A DNA stretch of 9,933 nucleotides. It comes from Candidatus Aminicenans sakinawicola JGI OTU-1. GTDB lineage: Bacteria; Acidobacteriota; Aminicenantia; Aminicenantales; Aminicenantaceae. Below the pieces are notes generated by a model. It was not told the DNA's origin. It did no database searches and was given only the letters and a program-made list of their open reading frames with translations. A program made the position numbers and the translations under genes. Positions within the stretch are counted from its first letter, which is position 1. Every line of letters starts with the position of its first letter. Positions 1 to 5,791 of this stretch are shown one piece after another. Location of the stretch: the NCBI GenBank assembly GCA_000493965.1, contig AWNV01000075.1:4244-14176 (forward strand), given 5' to 3'.

Positions 1-21
1 AAGTAGTTTTTTCGTACTCAT
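1..21 (-). CDS. higA: HigA-type antitoxin, first codons only (runs off the window)
   Basis: The first seven codons (MSTKKLL) of a gene lie directly after the HigB toxin on the minus strand and continue past base 1. Two adjacent ATGs are possible, at 24 and 21. I chose 21 because the GAGGTG Shine-Dalgarno at 32-27 is 5 bases from it but only 2 from ATG 24. The ribosome-binding site overlaps the higB stop codon, so the two genes should be translationally coupled. The identity rests only on position: HigB toxins are almost always followed by an HTH (Xre-type) antitoxin that neutralises the toxin and represses the operon. No HTH residues are visible here. Confidence 0.6.
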
Positions 22-30
22 CATAGCACC

Positions 31-309
31 TCAGTGATAATCGGTTATTTGCACATTGTATGCATTGCCTTCATGCCACTCAAAACAAACTCTCCACTGA
101 TTGTTTATGCTAATGGCGTATTGTCTTTTTCGATCTCCCTTTAAAGCATGAAATTTATTACCCGGATTAAGCATTAACGCTTTGAGACTTGGAGCAGCAT
201 GAAGAATCATAAGCCTTTTTCTCGCCTGCCGCTCAAACGACTGAAAACGACGAACTTGTTCATCCTTGAATAGCTTTTCAGTATCTCGGCAGGCAAATGA
301 TTTGATCAT
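31..309 (-). CDS. higB: HigB-type mRNA interferase toxin (RelE/ParE superfamily)
   Basis: This 92-residue protein has the usual length and start (MIKSF) of HigB (plasmid maintenance killer) toxins. The diagnostic second half reads LKGDRKRQYAISINNQWRVC (residues 56-75), followed by FEW and a C-terminal VQITDYH. Family members cleave mRNA in translating ribosomes through a compact RelE fold rich in basic and aromatic residues. The toxin gene precedes the antitoxin, as is typical for higBA. No Shine-Dalgarno is visible before ATG 309, and the predicted -10 lies only about 15 bases upstream, so the mRNA leader may be about 8 bases or less, which would keep toxin translation low. HigA would repress from the operator at 328-346. 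The family call is firm; function in this organism is inferred. Confidence 0.9.
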   Translation of the reverse strand: MIKSFACRDTEKLFKDEQVRRFQSFERQARKRLMILHAAPSLKALMLNPGNKFHALKGDRKRQYAISINNQWRVCFEWHEGNAYNVQITDYH

Positions 310-323
310 ATAGCATATAATGT

Positions 324-352
324 ATGATATTACGCTAAACGTAATACGTCAA
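324..352 (-). promoter_or_regulatory. higBA promoter
   Basis: On the minus strand there is a -35 TTGACG (352-347), a 17-base spacer and a -10 TATCAT (329-324), reading into higB at 309. The predicted transcript start is near 317, leaving almost no untranslated leader. The spacer contains a perfect inverted repeat, annotated separately. Confidence 0.6.
328..346. promoter_or_regulatory. Putative HigA operator palindrome
   Basis: Perfect inverted repeat with 7-bp arms TATTACG / CGTAATA around a 5-bp centre. It fills the spacer of the higBA promoter and touches the -10. Type II antitoxins with an HTH domain normally bind such palindromes to autoregulate their operon. That HigA binds here is inferred from position. 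Confidence 0.5.
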
Positions 353-480
353 GCATATTTTTGTTTGGACTTAAAAAGTAATGCATTGAATATAATTTTC
401 AACTCATATTATAGACGAAGAATGGGTGTTGTTTTTCTCAATCTGTCGCACACACATCTCTGTTTAAAAGGCGATTTCCC

Positions 481-574
481 CCACCAAAACCATTATTTTA
501 AGGCTGATTTTGAGGCCGTTTTTCAGTTTAACTCCTGAAAATTCAAACACTTCGTTCGGTCCGACCCCAAAATT
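481..574 (+). repeat. Dispersed 94-bp repeat, copy 1
   Basis: First of three similar copies (others at 3669-3762 and 6058-6151), all in the same orientation and roughly 85% alike by eye. The best conserved core is ATTTTGAGGCCGTTTTT. The 5' part (ATTTTGAGGCCG) is partly complementary to the 3' part (CGGtCCGACCCCAAAAT), which would form an imperfect hairpin around a loop of about 45 bases. The copy lies between the higBA promoter and the promoter of the outer-membrane gene. No gene overlaps it. The whole gap 310-704 holds only the higBA promoter, this repeat and the next promoter. Confidence 0.8.
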
Positions 575-627
575 CCACCACCACAGAATTCCACCGTCTG
601 GAGATACTTACACGTATTGAAGTCTTG

Positions 628-657
628 TTGACACGATATTTTTGTGTGTTGTATTAT
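628..657 (+). promoter_or_regulatory. Promoter of the small outer-membrane gene
   Basis: Consensus -35 TTGACA (628-633), an 18-base spacer and -10 TATTAT (652-657). It gives a leader of about 40 bases ending in the strong AAGGAG ribosome-binding site at 694-699. A second TATTAT at 663-668 lacks a well-placed -35. Confidence 0.6.
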
Positions 658-704
658 GTTTGTATTATAAATAAAAGTTCAAAAATCTTTTGGAAGGAGA
701 TGTA

Positions 705-1232
705 ATGAAAAAAACTATCTATGCAAGTATTCTTTTTTTATTGATTTCTACGACCTTTGTTTTTTCTAAAGATATAGAATTTTATAAAGGCACCCAAATC
801 ATTTCTCCAATCATTGGGCTCAATAGTTATACCATTCCCTTTGGAGCAAATTTCGAGTATGGAATTACGGATAACATCGGGATAGGAGGAACTGCTATGG
901 CCTGGTTGTGGAGCAATGAATTATGGTCTAATTCACTGATAAGTATAGCTGCTGATGCAGCATATCATTTCACTAAACTTAAAGTCGATAAGTTAGACTT
1001 TTTTGTAGGTGCAGGATTGGGGGTTTCAATTTATTCCTTTTCCTGGAAGAGTGGATATGGACAGGGCCTTTCCGGGGGAGCAGGCTCTTCAGGAGTTTAT
1101 TTAGAACCTTTTGCCGGAGCCCGCTATTATTTCACCCCAAAGATAGCTGCATTTACCCGCTTATATGTAGACTTCATCGGCGACTGGGGAGGAGTGGGAG
1201 CTGTTATAGGCGCTTCATTTAGGTTGAAATAG
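705..1232 (+). CDS. Small outer-membrane beta-barrel protein
   Basis: The 175-residue product begins with a Sec signal peptide: MKK, a hydrophobic stretch to about residue 19, and likely cleavage after VFS (about residue 21). The rest alternates hydrophobic and polar residues and is rich in Gly, Tyr and Phe (for example FFVGAGLGVSIYSFSW and PFAGARYYFTPKIAAFTRLY). This is the pattern of a short 8-strand outer-membrane barrel of the OmpA/OmpW-like 'outer membrane protein beta-barrel' class. The chain ends GASFRLK rather than in the classical terminal Phe. ATG 705 is chosen because AAGGAG lies 5 bases upstream; a TTG at 690 would place the Shine-Dalgarno inside the gene. The function (porin, structural or binding) cannot be told. 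It has its own promoter and probably forms a single-gene unit. Confidence 0.75.
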   Translation: MKKTIYASILFLLISTTFVFSKDIEFYKGTQIISPIIGLNSYTIPFGANFEYGITDNIGIGGTAMAWLWSNELWSNSLISIAADAAYHFTKLKVDKLDFFVGAGLGVSIYSFSWKSGYGQGLSGGAGSSGVYLEPFAGARYYFTPKIAAFTRLYVDFIGDWGGVGAVIGASFRLK

Positions 1233-1357
1233 TTTTTACAATCAAATTAGAGCTTACAGCTGCTTTTCCCTGAACAGGTTTCAAGTAAGGCTGGCATGTC
1301 GATGCGAACCGGAGTAGTGAACGGATCCTCTTCAATTTGGCCAGCTCCGCTTGCCGG

Positions 1358-1378
1358 AAAAGGCACTCCTGTCCTTTT
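1358..1378 (+). terminator. Weak hairpin, possible terminator
   Basis: AAAAGG (1358-1363) pairs with CCTTTT (1373-1378), extended by AC/GT around a TCCT loop with one bulged C. The 3' arm supplies only a short T run. It could end transcription from the preceding gene about 125 bases after its stop, but it is short and AT-rich. Confidence 0.25.
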
Positions 1379-1388
1379 GTAATTTGTT

Positions 1389-1417
1389 TTGATTACTCGC
1401 CACTTCCGTTGTAAAAT
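1389..1417 (+). promoter_or_regulatory. Promoter of the SH3/beta-barrel gene
   Basis: -35 TTGATT (1389-1394), a 17-base spacer and -10 TAAAAT (1412-1417). Transcription should begin near 1424, i.e. at or just after the ATG at 1423. This supports the downstream TTG (1438) as the real start codon. Confidence 0.5.
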
Positions 1418-1437
1418 ACAAAATGAGAGGGAGTGAA

Positions 1438-2733
1438 TTGGCAAGAAAAATAACAGGTCTGTTTGCCCTGACATTTTTGTTCCTCGTTCCAAGTCTTTTA
1501 TCCAAAGAGAATAAAGTGAGAGTCATTGCTGAAAATGCCCCTATTTATGCTGAAGCCAGTATATATAGTTCTAAAATCGAAACTGTAAAAAAAGGAACTG
1601 TTCTTGCTTTATTTACCACAGGACCAAACAAGCAAACTTGGTTTTATGTGTTTTATCGTTCCCAAAGATGGAACTCCAATGTGTCAGGCTTTATTCAGGC
1701 TTCTTTGGTTGAAAGAATTTCTGAAAGGCCAGAGGCTGCTGCCAAGGAGAAAAAAGAGAAAAGGCAGGAAGTCAAAAAGAAAGAAACACAGATAAGCAGA
1801 GAAAAAGTGGAGCAAGTCAAAAAAGATTTAAAGCCCGATGTTAAGATTACGCCTAAAAAGAAAAAGGCTGTAATAGTATCGGTACCTCCGCATAGAGCTT
1901 TTGTTCTTCGTGAGGTCAAAGAGAAAGAAAAAAAACCGCGAGCTTTTGCACTTCTACCCAAGATTGAACCTGCTGTTGAAAAAATCAAGGAAAGAAAAGA
2001 ACCTGTAAAAAAAGAAGAAAAAACAGAATCAGTCGTTATACTTCCTGAAAAGATTATCGTTCGGTCAGAAATCAAAAAGCAAAAGGCAGAAATAAAAAAA
2101 GAGGAAAAGGCCCAGGTAGTTCCCCCTAAGCCAAAAGCAAAAAAGCAAGAGATGCCAAAAAAATCTGTACCTTCTCAGAAAAAGACCAAAGAGCAACAAG
2201 TACTAACAGAAAGGCCGCCTACGATCACGATCGCAGAGCCAAAACAACCCCCCAAAAGTCCGTTGCTGACTATGAGTCTCGGTTATGGGCCTTCTCTAGG
2301 AAGTGGTATAGGCGGATTTATTCAGTTGAATACTCGCGCTGGTTTTTCTTTCCATATAGGGACGGGATATTATCCGACTTCCTATTTCTATTCGGAATAC
2401 GATTGGGTGAAAAATAGTGTCCTTTATAGCGCTGGAATAAAGTATTATCTCCCTTTTGGGAACAATCGGATTCGTCCCTATCTGGACCTTCAATATGGAG
2501 GAATTAGCATTGAAGCTGTCCGTATCGTTACCGGAATATGGTATTACAATTATATCTATGAAAATATACAAAAGACTTTGATGGGCCCTTCTCTGCTTGC
2601 AGGGATGGAAATAAAAATGGGAGCTTTAGGATTAAACGGGGCTTTGGGACTTTCTTATAATACGACTGAATGGGATTATTTGGTAAGGGACTATTTCTTG
2701 ACATGGGATGTGGGGTTGTTGATTTATTTTTAA
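1438..2733 (+). CDS. SH3-like domain / Lys-Glu-rich linker / outer-membrane beta-barrel protein
   Basis: The 431-residue protein has three parts after a Sec signal peptide (MARKITG, hydrophobic core, likely cleavage after LLS, residue 22). Residues about 25-94 resemble a bacterial SH3 domain (VRVIAENAPIYAEAS at the start, GFIQASLVER at the end). Residues about 95-275 form a very charged Lys/Glu/Pro linker of TonB-like composition. Residues about 276-431 are Gly- and aromatic-rich beta strands ending WDVGLLIYF, with the terminal Phe recognised by the outer-membrane assembly machinery. The TTG at 1438 is chosen because AGAGGGAG (1426-1433) sits just upstream; the in-frame ATG at 1423 has no ribosome-binding site and falls at the predicted transcript start. 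Known SH3b domains often bind peptidoglycan, so a role as a wall-to-outer-membrane tether is possible, but this is inference. No close family was recognised. An A9 run follows the stop. Confidence 0.75.
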   Translation: MARKITGLFALTFLFLVPSLLSKENKVRVIAENAPIYAEASIYSSKIETVKKGTVLALFTTGPNKQTWFYVFYRSQRWNSNVSGFIQASLVERISERPEAAAKEKKEKRQEVKKKETQISREKVEQVKKDLKPDVKITPKKKKAVIVSVPPHRAFVLREVKEKEKKPRAFALLPKIEPAVEKIKERKEPVKKEEKTESVVILPEKIIVRSEIKKQKAEIKKEEKAQVVPPKPKAKKQEMPKKSVPSQKKTKEQQVLTERPPTITIAEPKQPPKSPLLTMSLGYGPSLGSGIGGFIQLNTRAGFSFHIGTGYYPTSYFYSEYDWVKNSVLYSAGIKYYLPFGNNRIRPYLDLQYGGISIEAVRIVTGIWYYNYIYENIQKTLMGPSLLAGMEIKMGALGLNGALGLSYNTTEWDYLVRDYFLTWDVGLLIYF

Positions 2734-2809
2734 AAAAAAACATATAGGCGAATTTAGCGGCTTAGAGGAAAGGCGATTGAAAAATTTCTATATTTTTGCT
2801 TACTTTTTG

Positions 2810-2838
2810 TTGACAGACATCAATAAACATATAATAAT
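2810..2838 (+). promoter_or_regulatory. vapBC promoter
   Basis: -35 TTGACA (2810-2815) followed after 17 bases by AATAAT (2833-2838). An alternative pairing is TTGTTG (2807-2812) with a perfect TATAAT (2830-2835), also at 17 bases. Either places the transcript start just before the AAGGAGG ribosome-binding site at 2845-2851. Confidence 0.55.
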
Positions 2839-2842
2839 ATGT
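2827..2842. promoter_or_regulatory. Putative VapB operator palindrome
   Basis: Perfect inverted repeat ACATAT-AATA-ATATGT covering the -10 region. Ribbon-helix-helix antitoxins of the VapB type normally bind short palindromes over their own promoter. Binding here is inferred from position. Confidence 0.45.
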
Positions 2843-2860
2843 ATAAGGAGGTGTATTAAG

Positions 2861-3055
2861 ATGCGCACAAATGTTGTTATTGATGATTATTTGATTGAAG
2901 AAGCATTAAAAATATCAAAGATAAAAACGAAAAAAGAGTTAATTCATAAGGCACTGGAAGAATTCGTTAAGAATAGAAAGAGAAAGGATTTAAGAGAGAT
3001 CAAAGGGCATATTAAATTTGCTGATGATTATGATTATAAGAAGCTGAGGACATGA
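2861..3055 (+). CDS. vapB: VapB-type antitoxin
   Basis: The 64-residue protein matches the small VapB antitoxin family (the type starting MRTNVVIDD). Residues 1-40 have the ribbon-helix-helix pattern: a short strand (TNVVID), then two helices with the typical LIEEALKISKIKTKKELIHKA. The C-terminal 25 residues are charged and would wrap the toxin (ending FADDYDYKKLRT). ATG 2861 is chosen because a near-perfect AAGGAGGTG lies 7-8 bases upstream; longer readings from 2777 would run through the promoter. The stop overlaps the vapC start, so the pair is translationally coupled. VapB neutralises VapC and, with it, represses the operon, most likely at 2827-2842. Confidence 0.88.
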   Translation: MRTNVVIDDYLIEEALKISKIKTKKELIHKALEEFVKNRKRKDLREIKGHIKFADDYDYKKLRT

Positions 3056-3471
3056 TGATCTTGGTAGACACATCGATATTGATCGATTATTTTAAGGGTA
3101 ATAGAAATAAAGAGATTGAAAAATTTCATTTTATTCAGGAAAAAGGGATTCCATTTGGGATTAATAGTCACATTTATCTAGAAGTTCTCCAGGGTAGTAA
3201 GACTGAAAAGGATTATAAAGTCTTAAAAAAATACCTGGATACTCAAATATTCTATGAGTTGAAAAATGGCCGGGAATCATATGCAGAAGCAGTAAAAATG
3301 TATTTGAAATTGCGGCATAAAGGCATAACAGTAAAAAGTACAATAGACTGCCTTATTGCCAGGGTAGCTATTGAAAATGACCTGTTCTTGCTACACAATG
3401 ATACAGATTTTACCAGGATCAGTAAGCATTTCCCTCTAAAAATCTGGGGTATCTTAGTAGAGGGATATTAA
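3055..3471 (+). CDS. vapC: VapC-type PIN-domain ribonuclease toxin
   Basis: The 138-residue protein has the PIN-domain length and order: N-terminal MILVDTSILIDYF with Asp5, a middle Glu43 in HIYLEVLQG, Asp98 in STIDCLIA, and Asp116 plus Asp118 in LLHNDTDF. These acidic residues bind the Mg2+/Mn2+ used to cut RNA (usually tRNA or rRNA in VapC toxins); the target here cannot be read from sequence. Two adjacent ATGs exist, at 3052 and 3055. I prefer 3055 because GAGGA (3046-3050) lies 4 bases from it and only 1 base from the first. The start overlaps the vapB stop (TGATG), the usual arrangement for coupled toxin expression. All catalytic positions are present, so the toxin appears intact. Confidence 0.9.
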   Translation: MILVDTSILIDYFKGNRNKEIEKFHFIQEKGIPFGINSHIYLEVLQGSKTEKDYKVLKKYLDTQIFYELKNGRESYAEAVKMYLKLRHKGITVKSTIDCLIARVAIENDLFLLHNDTDFTRISKHFPLKIWGILVEGY

Positions 3472-3481
3472 AAAGGGAAAA

Positions 3482-3498
3482 GTGGGTCAGACCAGTCT
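3482..3498 (+). repeat. GGTCAGACC palindromic fragment, REP-like
   Basis: Just after vapC there is GTGGGTCAGACCAGTCT, containing the palindrome GGTC-A-GACC. Similar GGGTCAGACC pieces are common near REP-associated transposases of the IS200 type in environmental bacteria. There is no transposase gene here, so it would be a solitary or decayed element. Confidence 0.3.
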
Positions 3499-3548
3499 AA
3501 CTTATAGATATCAGGAAAGATAGCACATAATAAGGGGTTATATATTGC

Positions 3549-3588
3549 CTTAAAAGCACCTTTTTGGACCCCAAAAAGGCACTTTAAG
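3549..3588. terminator. Long imperfect hairpin downstream of vapC, possible bidirectional terminator
   Basis: CCTTTTTGG (3559-3567) and CCAAAAAGG (3571-3579) form a perfect 9-bp stem with a 3-base loop. Beyond a 2x2 mismatch (CA opposite CA), CTTAAAAG (3549-3556) pairs with CTTTAAG (3582-3588) with one bulge. The T and A runs are within the stem. It could stop transcription from vapBC or be a mobile palindrome. The gap 3472-3831 holds this hairpin, a REP-like fragment and repeat copy 2, and no gene. Confidence 0.4.
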
Positions 3589-3668
3589 AAAAGCTACAAA
3601 AATAATATCGGATGATCTGCATAAACGTACATTTTTGCCACCAGGTATCCATTATTTCGATGATCTTG

Positions 3669-3762
3669 CTACCAAAAGCATTGATTTAAGGCCGATTTTG
3701 AGGCCGTTTTTTAGTTTTACTCCTGAAGATTCAAGCAGATCGTGCGGCCCGACCCCAAAATT
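3669..3762 (+). repeat. Dispersed 94-bp repeat, copy 2
   Basis: Second copy, about 200 bases after vapC and 70 bases beyond the 3' end of the SEC-C gene. Its arms are the best formed of the three: ATTTTGAGGCCG against CGGCCCGACCCCAAAAT. Similarity to copy 3 extends upstream (GGTATCCAT at 3644 against GGTAATCCAT at 6039), so the full element may start near 3644. It shares the central CTCCTGAAGATTCAA with copy 3. No gene overlaps it convincingly. Confidence 0.8.
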
Positions 3763-3831
3763 AAAAACAAAATTAGATATTTTTCCCAGATGGGTAGATT
3801 TAATCGGCAAAGAAATGTATTCAGTGAACTG

Positions 3832-5298
3832 CTAGTTCGCTTTTGCTGGGAGGCCGAGCAGCCGGCGCAGCTTGTCGATATCGATTTTTGGCATCTCCGA
3901 AGTTGGCGCGTTCTGCAATCGATCGATATCGTCGATAAGGGCTTCAAGCTTAGCGCGCTCTTTCTTACTCCTGACCGCCTGAAGAGGCGATAGACCTCCG
4001 AGGGCAGGGAGTTTTGTCTTTGGCCACTCATTGAAGTAATGGTGTTCCAGATGTTTCTTTATGGCCTCCTGGATTTCAGGTCTGGAATTCAGCTCCTTGG
4101 ACGCTTTTTTCTTGACTTCGATTTCTTCCGGGGATAGCTCCGGCATGTCGTACGGATCACGATAGAGCGTTTTTTCATAAGCGATGAGACTGCGGAGATG
4201 TCCTTTGATCTTGGAACGCAGCCGGACAGCTCTCTCCTGTGAATATGTTTCTGCGATGAGGCGGTCGCCTTGAATGTAGAAGTGCCCAAGGACAGTCCTG
4301 GATGCGTCTGGATATTTCCGGCTTTTGGCTTTCAACAAGCTCCATGAGTCATCCTTCTTATCGTATTGGTAGCTTCGGAGTGCGGAAAGTCGCTTCCGTA
4401 GGGCAGCCTCGTCCTTGATGCGGAAATGAATTTCCGCTAACACAAACTCCTCGCCGTCTGTGGTGACAAGGGCGTGATAAGGAATTTGCGAAAGGTCGGT
4501 CATTTTCCCTTGGAGGATATACCAGGCCCAGAAAAGCGCGGTCTCTTTCTGTGACTCGGCGAAATGTCGTTCGGTGGGAAAAAGCGATGCCCTGGGGCCT
4601 TGCTTGAAGTCTTTTTCCTGAGTAAGGACAACCCGCTTGAATTGTGCACATGTTTCCGGTTCGTAGATATAGGGAGTAGTATAGAAGATTGATCGTTCCG
4701 GGGGGCCGACTCTACGCGCAAACCAGATTTCCCCTGGCTCCGGATCGATTTCGAAAAGCTCCCGAACATGGAAGACTGTAAAGTGCTTCCCGGTCCCCAG
4801 TTCCCTTAAAGTGATGGCATCCGGCCTGGATGTGGAAGCGATAATTTCGAAGAACGTAAGGTAGCTTTCGCTGAGCTGCCGAATGTAGGTGGGGCCTGGT
4901 TCCATGAGGTCCGAGATCATGGGGTCGGAGAGTAGCCTTTCGGCCACTGTTTCGAGGCTTTTTCCGAACCGGAGATCGAAGTGCATCCAGCTCATGAAAA
5001 AGCTGTCTGTGATCCCGTCTTTTTCTCCTGGGCGGAACCGCTTCTCGAAATCCGAGACGGCTCTTTTGAACTCCGGACCGTCTTCGTCAAAATCCATGAT
5101 TTTCTTTCCATACATCGCGACGATCGGGATAACTTCCATATAATCGTCCCAGAGAGTGCCCGTTTGCTCAGAAGGAGGAAACCAGAGTTCCGGAGTTTGA
5201 ACAAATCCACCCTGCGTCTGGCTGAGGCCGCAGCACTCTTTGTACTTCTTCCCGCTACCACAGGGACAAGGATCGTTTCTTCCTGGTTTTTTGCTCAT
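3832..5298 (-). CDS. SEC-C zinc-motif protein with MbcA/ParS-like C-terminal segment
   Basis: The 488-residue protein begins with a complete SEC-C motif: Cys11, Cys13, Cys22 and Cys23 in GRNDPCPCGSGKKYKECC, the zinc-binding module also found at the end of SecA. The long middle (about 30-400) has no motif I recognise; it looks like a soluble globular protein. Residues about 420-463 (FNEW..., then LPALGGLSPLQAVRS and an acidic helix) resemble the toxin-binding segment of Xre/MbcA/ParS antitoxins and a similar tail in other SEC-C proteins; this is a motif resemblance only. The start is fixed by the motif's usual position. No Shine-Dalgarno precedes ATG 5298. Sampled 60-base stretches are 52-57% GC, against about 27% in vapC, which suggests a different origin. 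It is a single gene, with no visible partner on its strand. Confidence 0.75.
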   Translation of the reverse strand: MSKKPGRNDPCPCGSGKKYKECCGLSQTQGGFVQTPELWFPPSEQTGTLWDDYMEVIPIVAMYGKKIMDFDEDGPEFKRAVSDFEKRFRPGEKDGITDSFFMSWMHFDLRFGKSLETVAERLLSDPMISDLMEPGPTYIRQLSESYLTFFEIIASTSRPDAITLRELGTGKHFTVFHVRELFEIDPEPGEIWFARRVGPPERSIFYTTPYIYEPETCAQFKRVVLTQEKDFKQGPRASLFPTERHFAESQKETALFWAWYILQGKMTDLSQIPYHALVTTDGEEFVLAEIHFRIKDEAALRKRLSALRSYQYDKKDDSWSLLKAKSRKYPDASRTVLGHFYIQGDRLIAETYSQERAVRLRSKIKGHLRSLIAYEKTLYRDPYDMPELSPEEIEVKKKASKELNSRPEIQEAIKKHLEHHYFNEWPKTKLPALGGLSPLQAVRSKKERAKLEALIDDIDRLQNAPTSEMPKIDIDKLRRLLGLPAKAN

Positions 5299-5306
5299 GT
5301 CAATAG

Positions 5307-5335
5307 AATATAATCCAAATCGTGATCCGAAACAA
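5307..5335 (-). promoter_or_regulatory. Possible promoter of the SEC-C gene, giving a leaderless mRNA
   Basis: On the minus strand there is TTGTTT (5335-5330), a 17-base spacer and TATATT (5312-5307). The predicted transcript start, near 5300, is within a few bases of ATG 5298, and no Shine-Dalgarno is visible. The mRNA may therefore be leaderless. The -35 is imperfect. Confidence 0.35.
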
Positions 5336-5529
5336 GCCCGAACCCAAAGGGAAGTACGACCCCAAAGGACGAAAGAATGGCTAAAGGGATTCGGCCCGTC
5401 CCTTATTTCAATTCCGCAATTTGACTATCTTATTCTTACCTGATATTCTTCTTCCAGGGTAATTTAGCAGTGTGAAAAACATCCCTCAAAATACCATATT
5501 CAGAGCTGACGGAACAGAAATTTAAACTA

Positions 5530-5538
5530 TGATATAAT
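5530..5538 (+). promoter_or_regulatory. hicBA promoter, extended -10
   Basis: TGATATAAT is a perfect extended -10 (TGn plus TATAAT). No good -35 lies upstream at 16-18 bases, which extended -10 promoters can tolerate. Transcription would start near 5545, ahead of the GAGGAGG ribosome-binding site at 5558-5564. The rest of the gap 5299-5571 shows only a short GACCCCAAAGGAC string (5348) like the end of repeat copy 3. Confidence 0.5.
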
Positions 5539-5571
5539 ATTTTTCTGAATGATCCATGAGGAGGTAATCGC

Positions 5572-5790
5572 ATGTTTCGTACATATACTGCCAAATATAC
5601 AAAAATAGAATTAGGTTATATGGGACAATTAGTAGAATGGCCAGAAGTAGTCACAGAAGGTAAAACCTTAGAAGAATGCAGGAAAATGCTTCAAGATGCC
5701 CTGCATGAAATGATTCTTGCTTATCGGGAACAGAAAAAAGAGATTCCATTAGGAGGTGCCTTGCTGGAACAGATTCCGGTTGAAATTTAG
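5572..5790 (+). CDS. hicB: HicB-type antitoxin (short form)
   Basis: The 72-residue protein has the HicB partial RNase H-like fold: an opening beta strand (FRTYTAKYTKIELGYMGQLVEWPEVVTEG has the typical G-x-x-V-E-x-P pattern), then TLEECRKMLQDALHEMIL as the helix. It ends soon after (IPVEI), so the C-terminal DNA-binding domain found in longer HicB proteins is missing. Autoregulation must therefore work differently or need another factor. A strong GAGGAGG lies 7 bases before the ATG. The gene precedes hicA by one base, the reverse of the first-described hicAB order but common for this short subtype. HicB binds and blocks the HicA ribonuclease. Confidence 0.88.
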   Translation: MFRTYTAKYTKIELGYMGQLVEWPEVVTEGKTLEECRKMLQDALHEMILAYREQKKEIPLGGALLEQIPVEI

Positions 5791-5791
5791 T

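Noticed and set aside
320..538. 72-residue open frame between higBA and the outer-membrane gene
   Set aside because: It starts inside the higBA promoter, has no ribosome-binding site, and its end is repeat copy 1. The protein resembles nothing I recognise.
1695..2075. 126-residue open frame opposite the Lys/Glu-rich linker
   Set aside because: It is the antisense shadow of a Lys/Glu-rich coding region, which naturally reads as Phe/Ser/Leu-rich sequence without stops.
3635..3835. 66-residue open frame over repeat copy 2
   Set aside because: It consists mostly of the dispersed repeat, has no ribosome-binding site, and runs into the 3' end of the SEC-C gene.
5376..5427. 15-codon frame MAKGIRPVPYFNSAI with an AAAGGA ribosome-binding site
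   Set aside because: Too short, with no recognised homology; it could be a chance match or a gene remnant, and cannot be supported.
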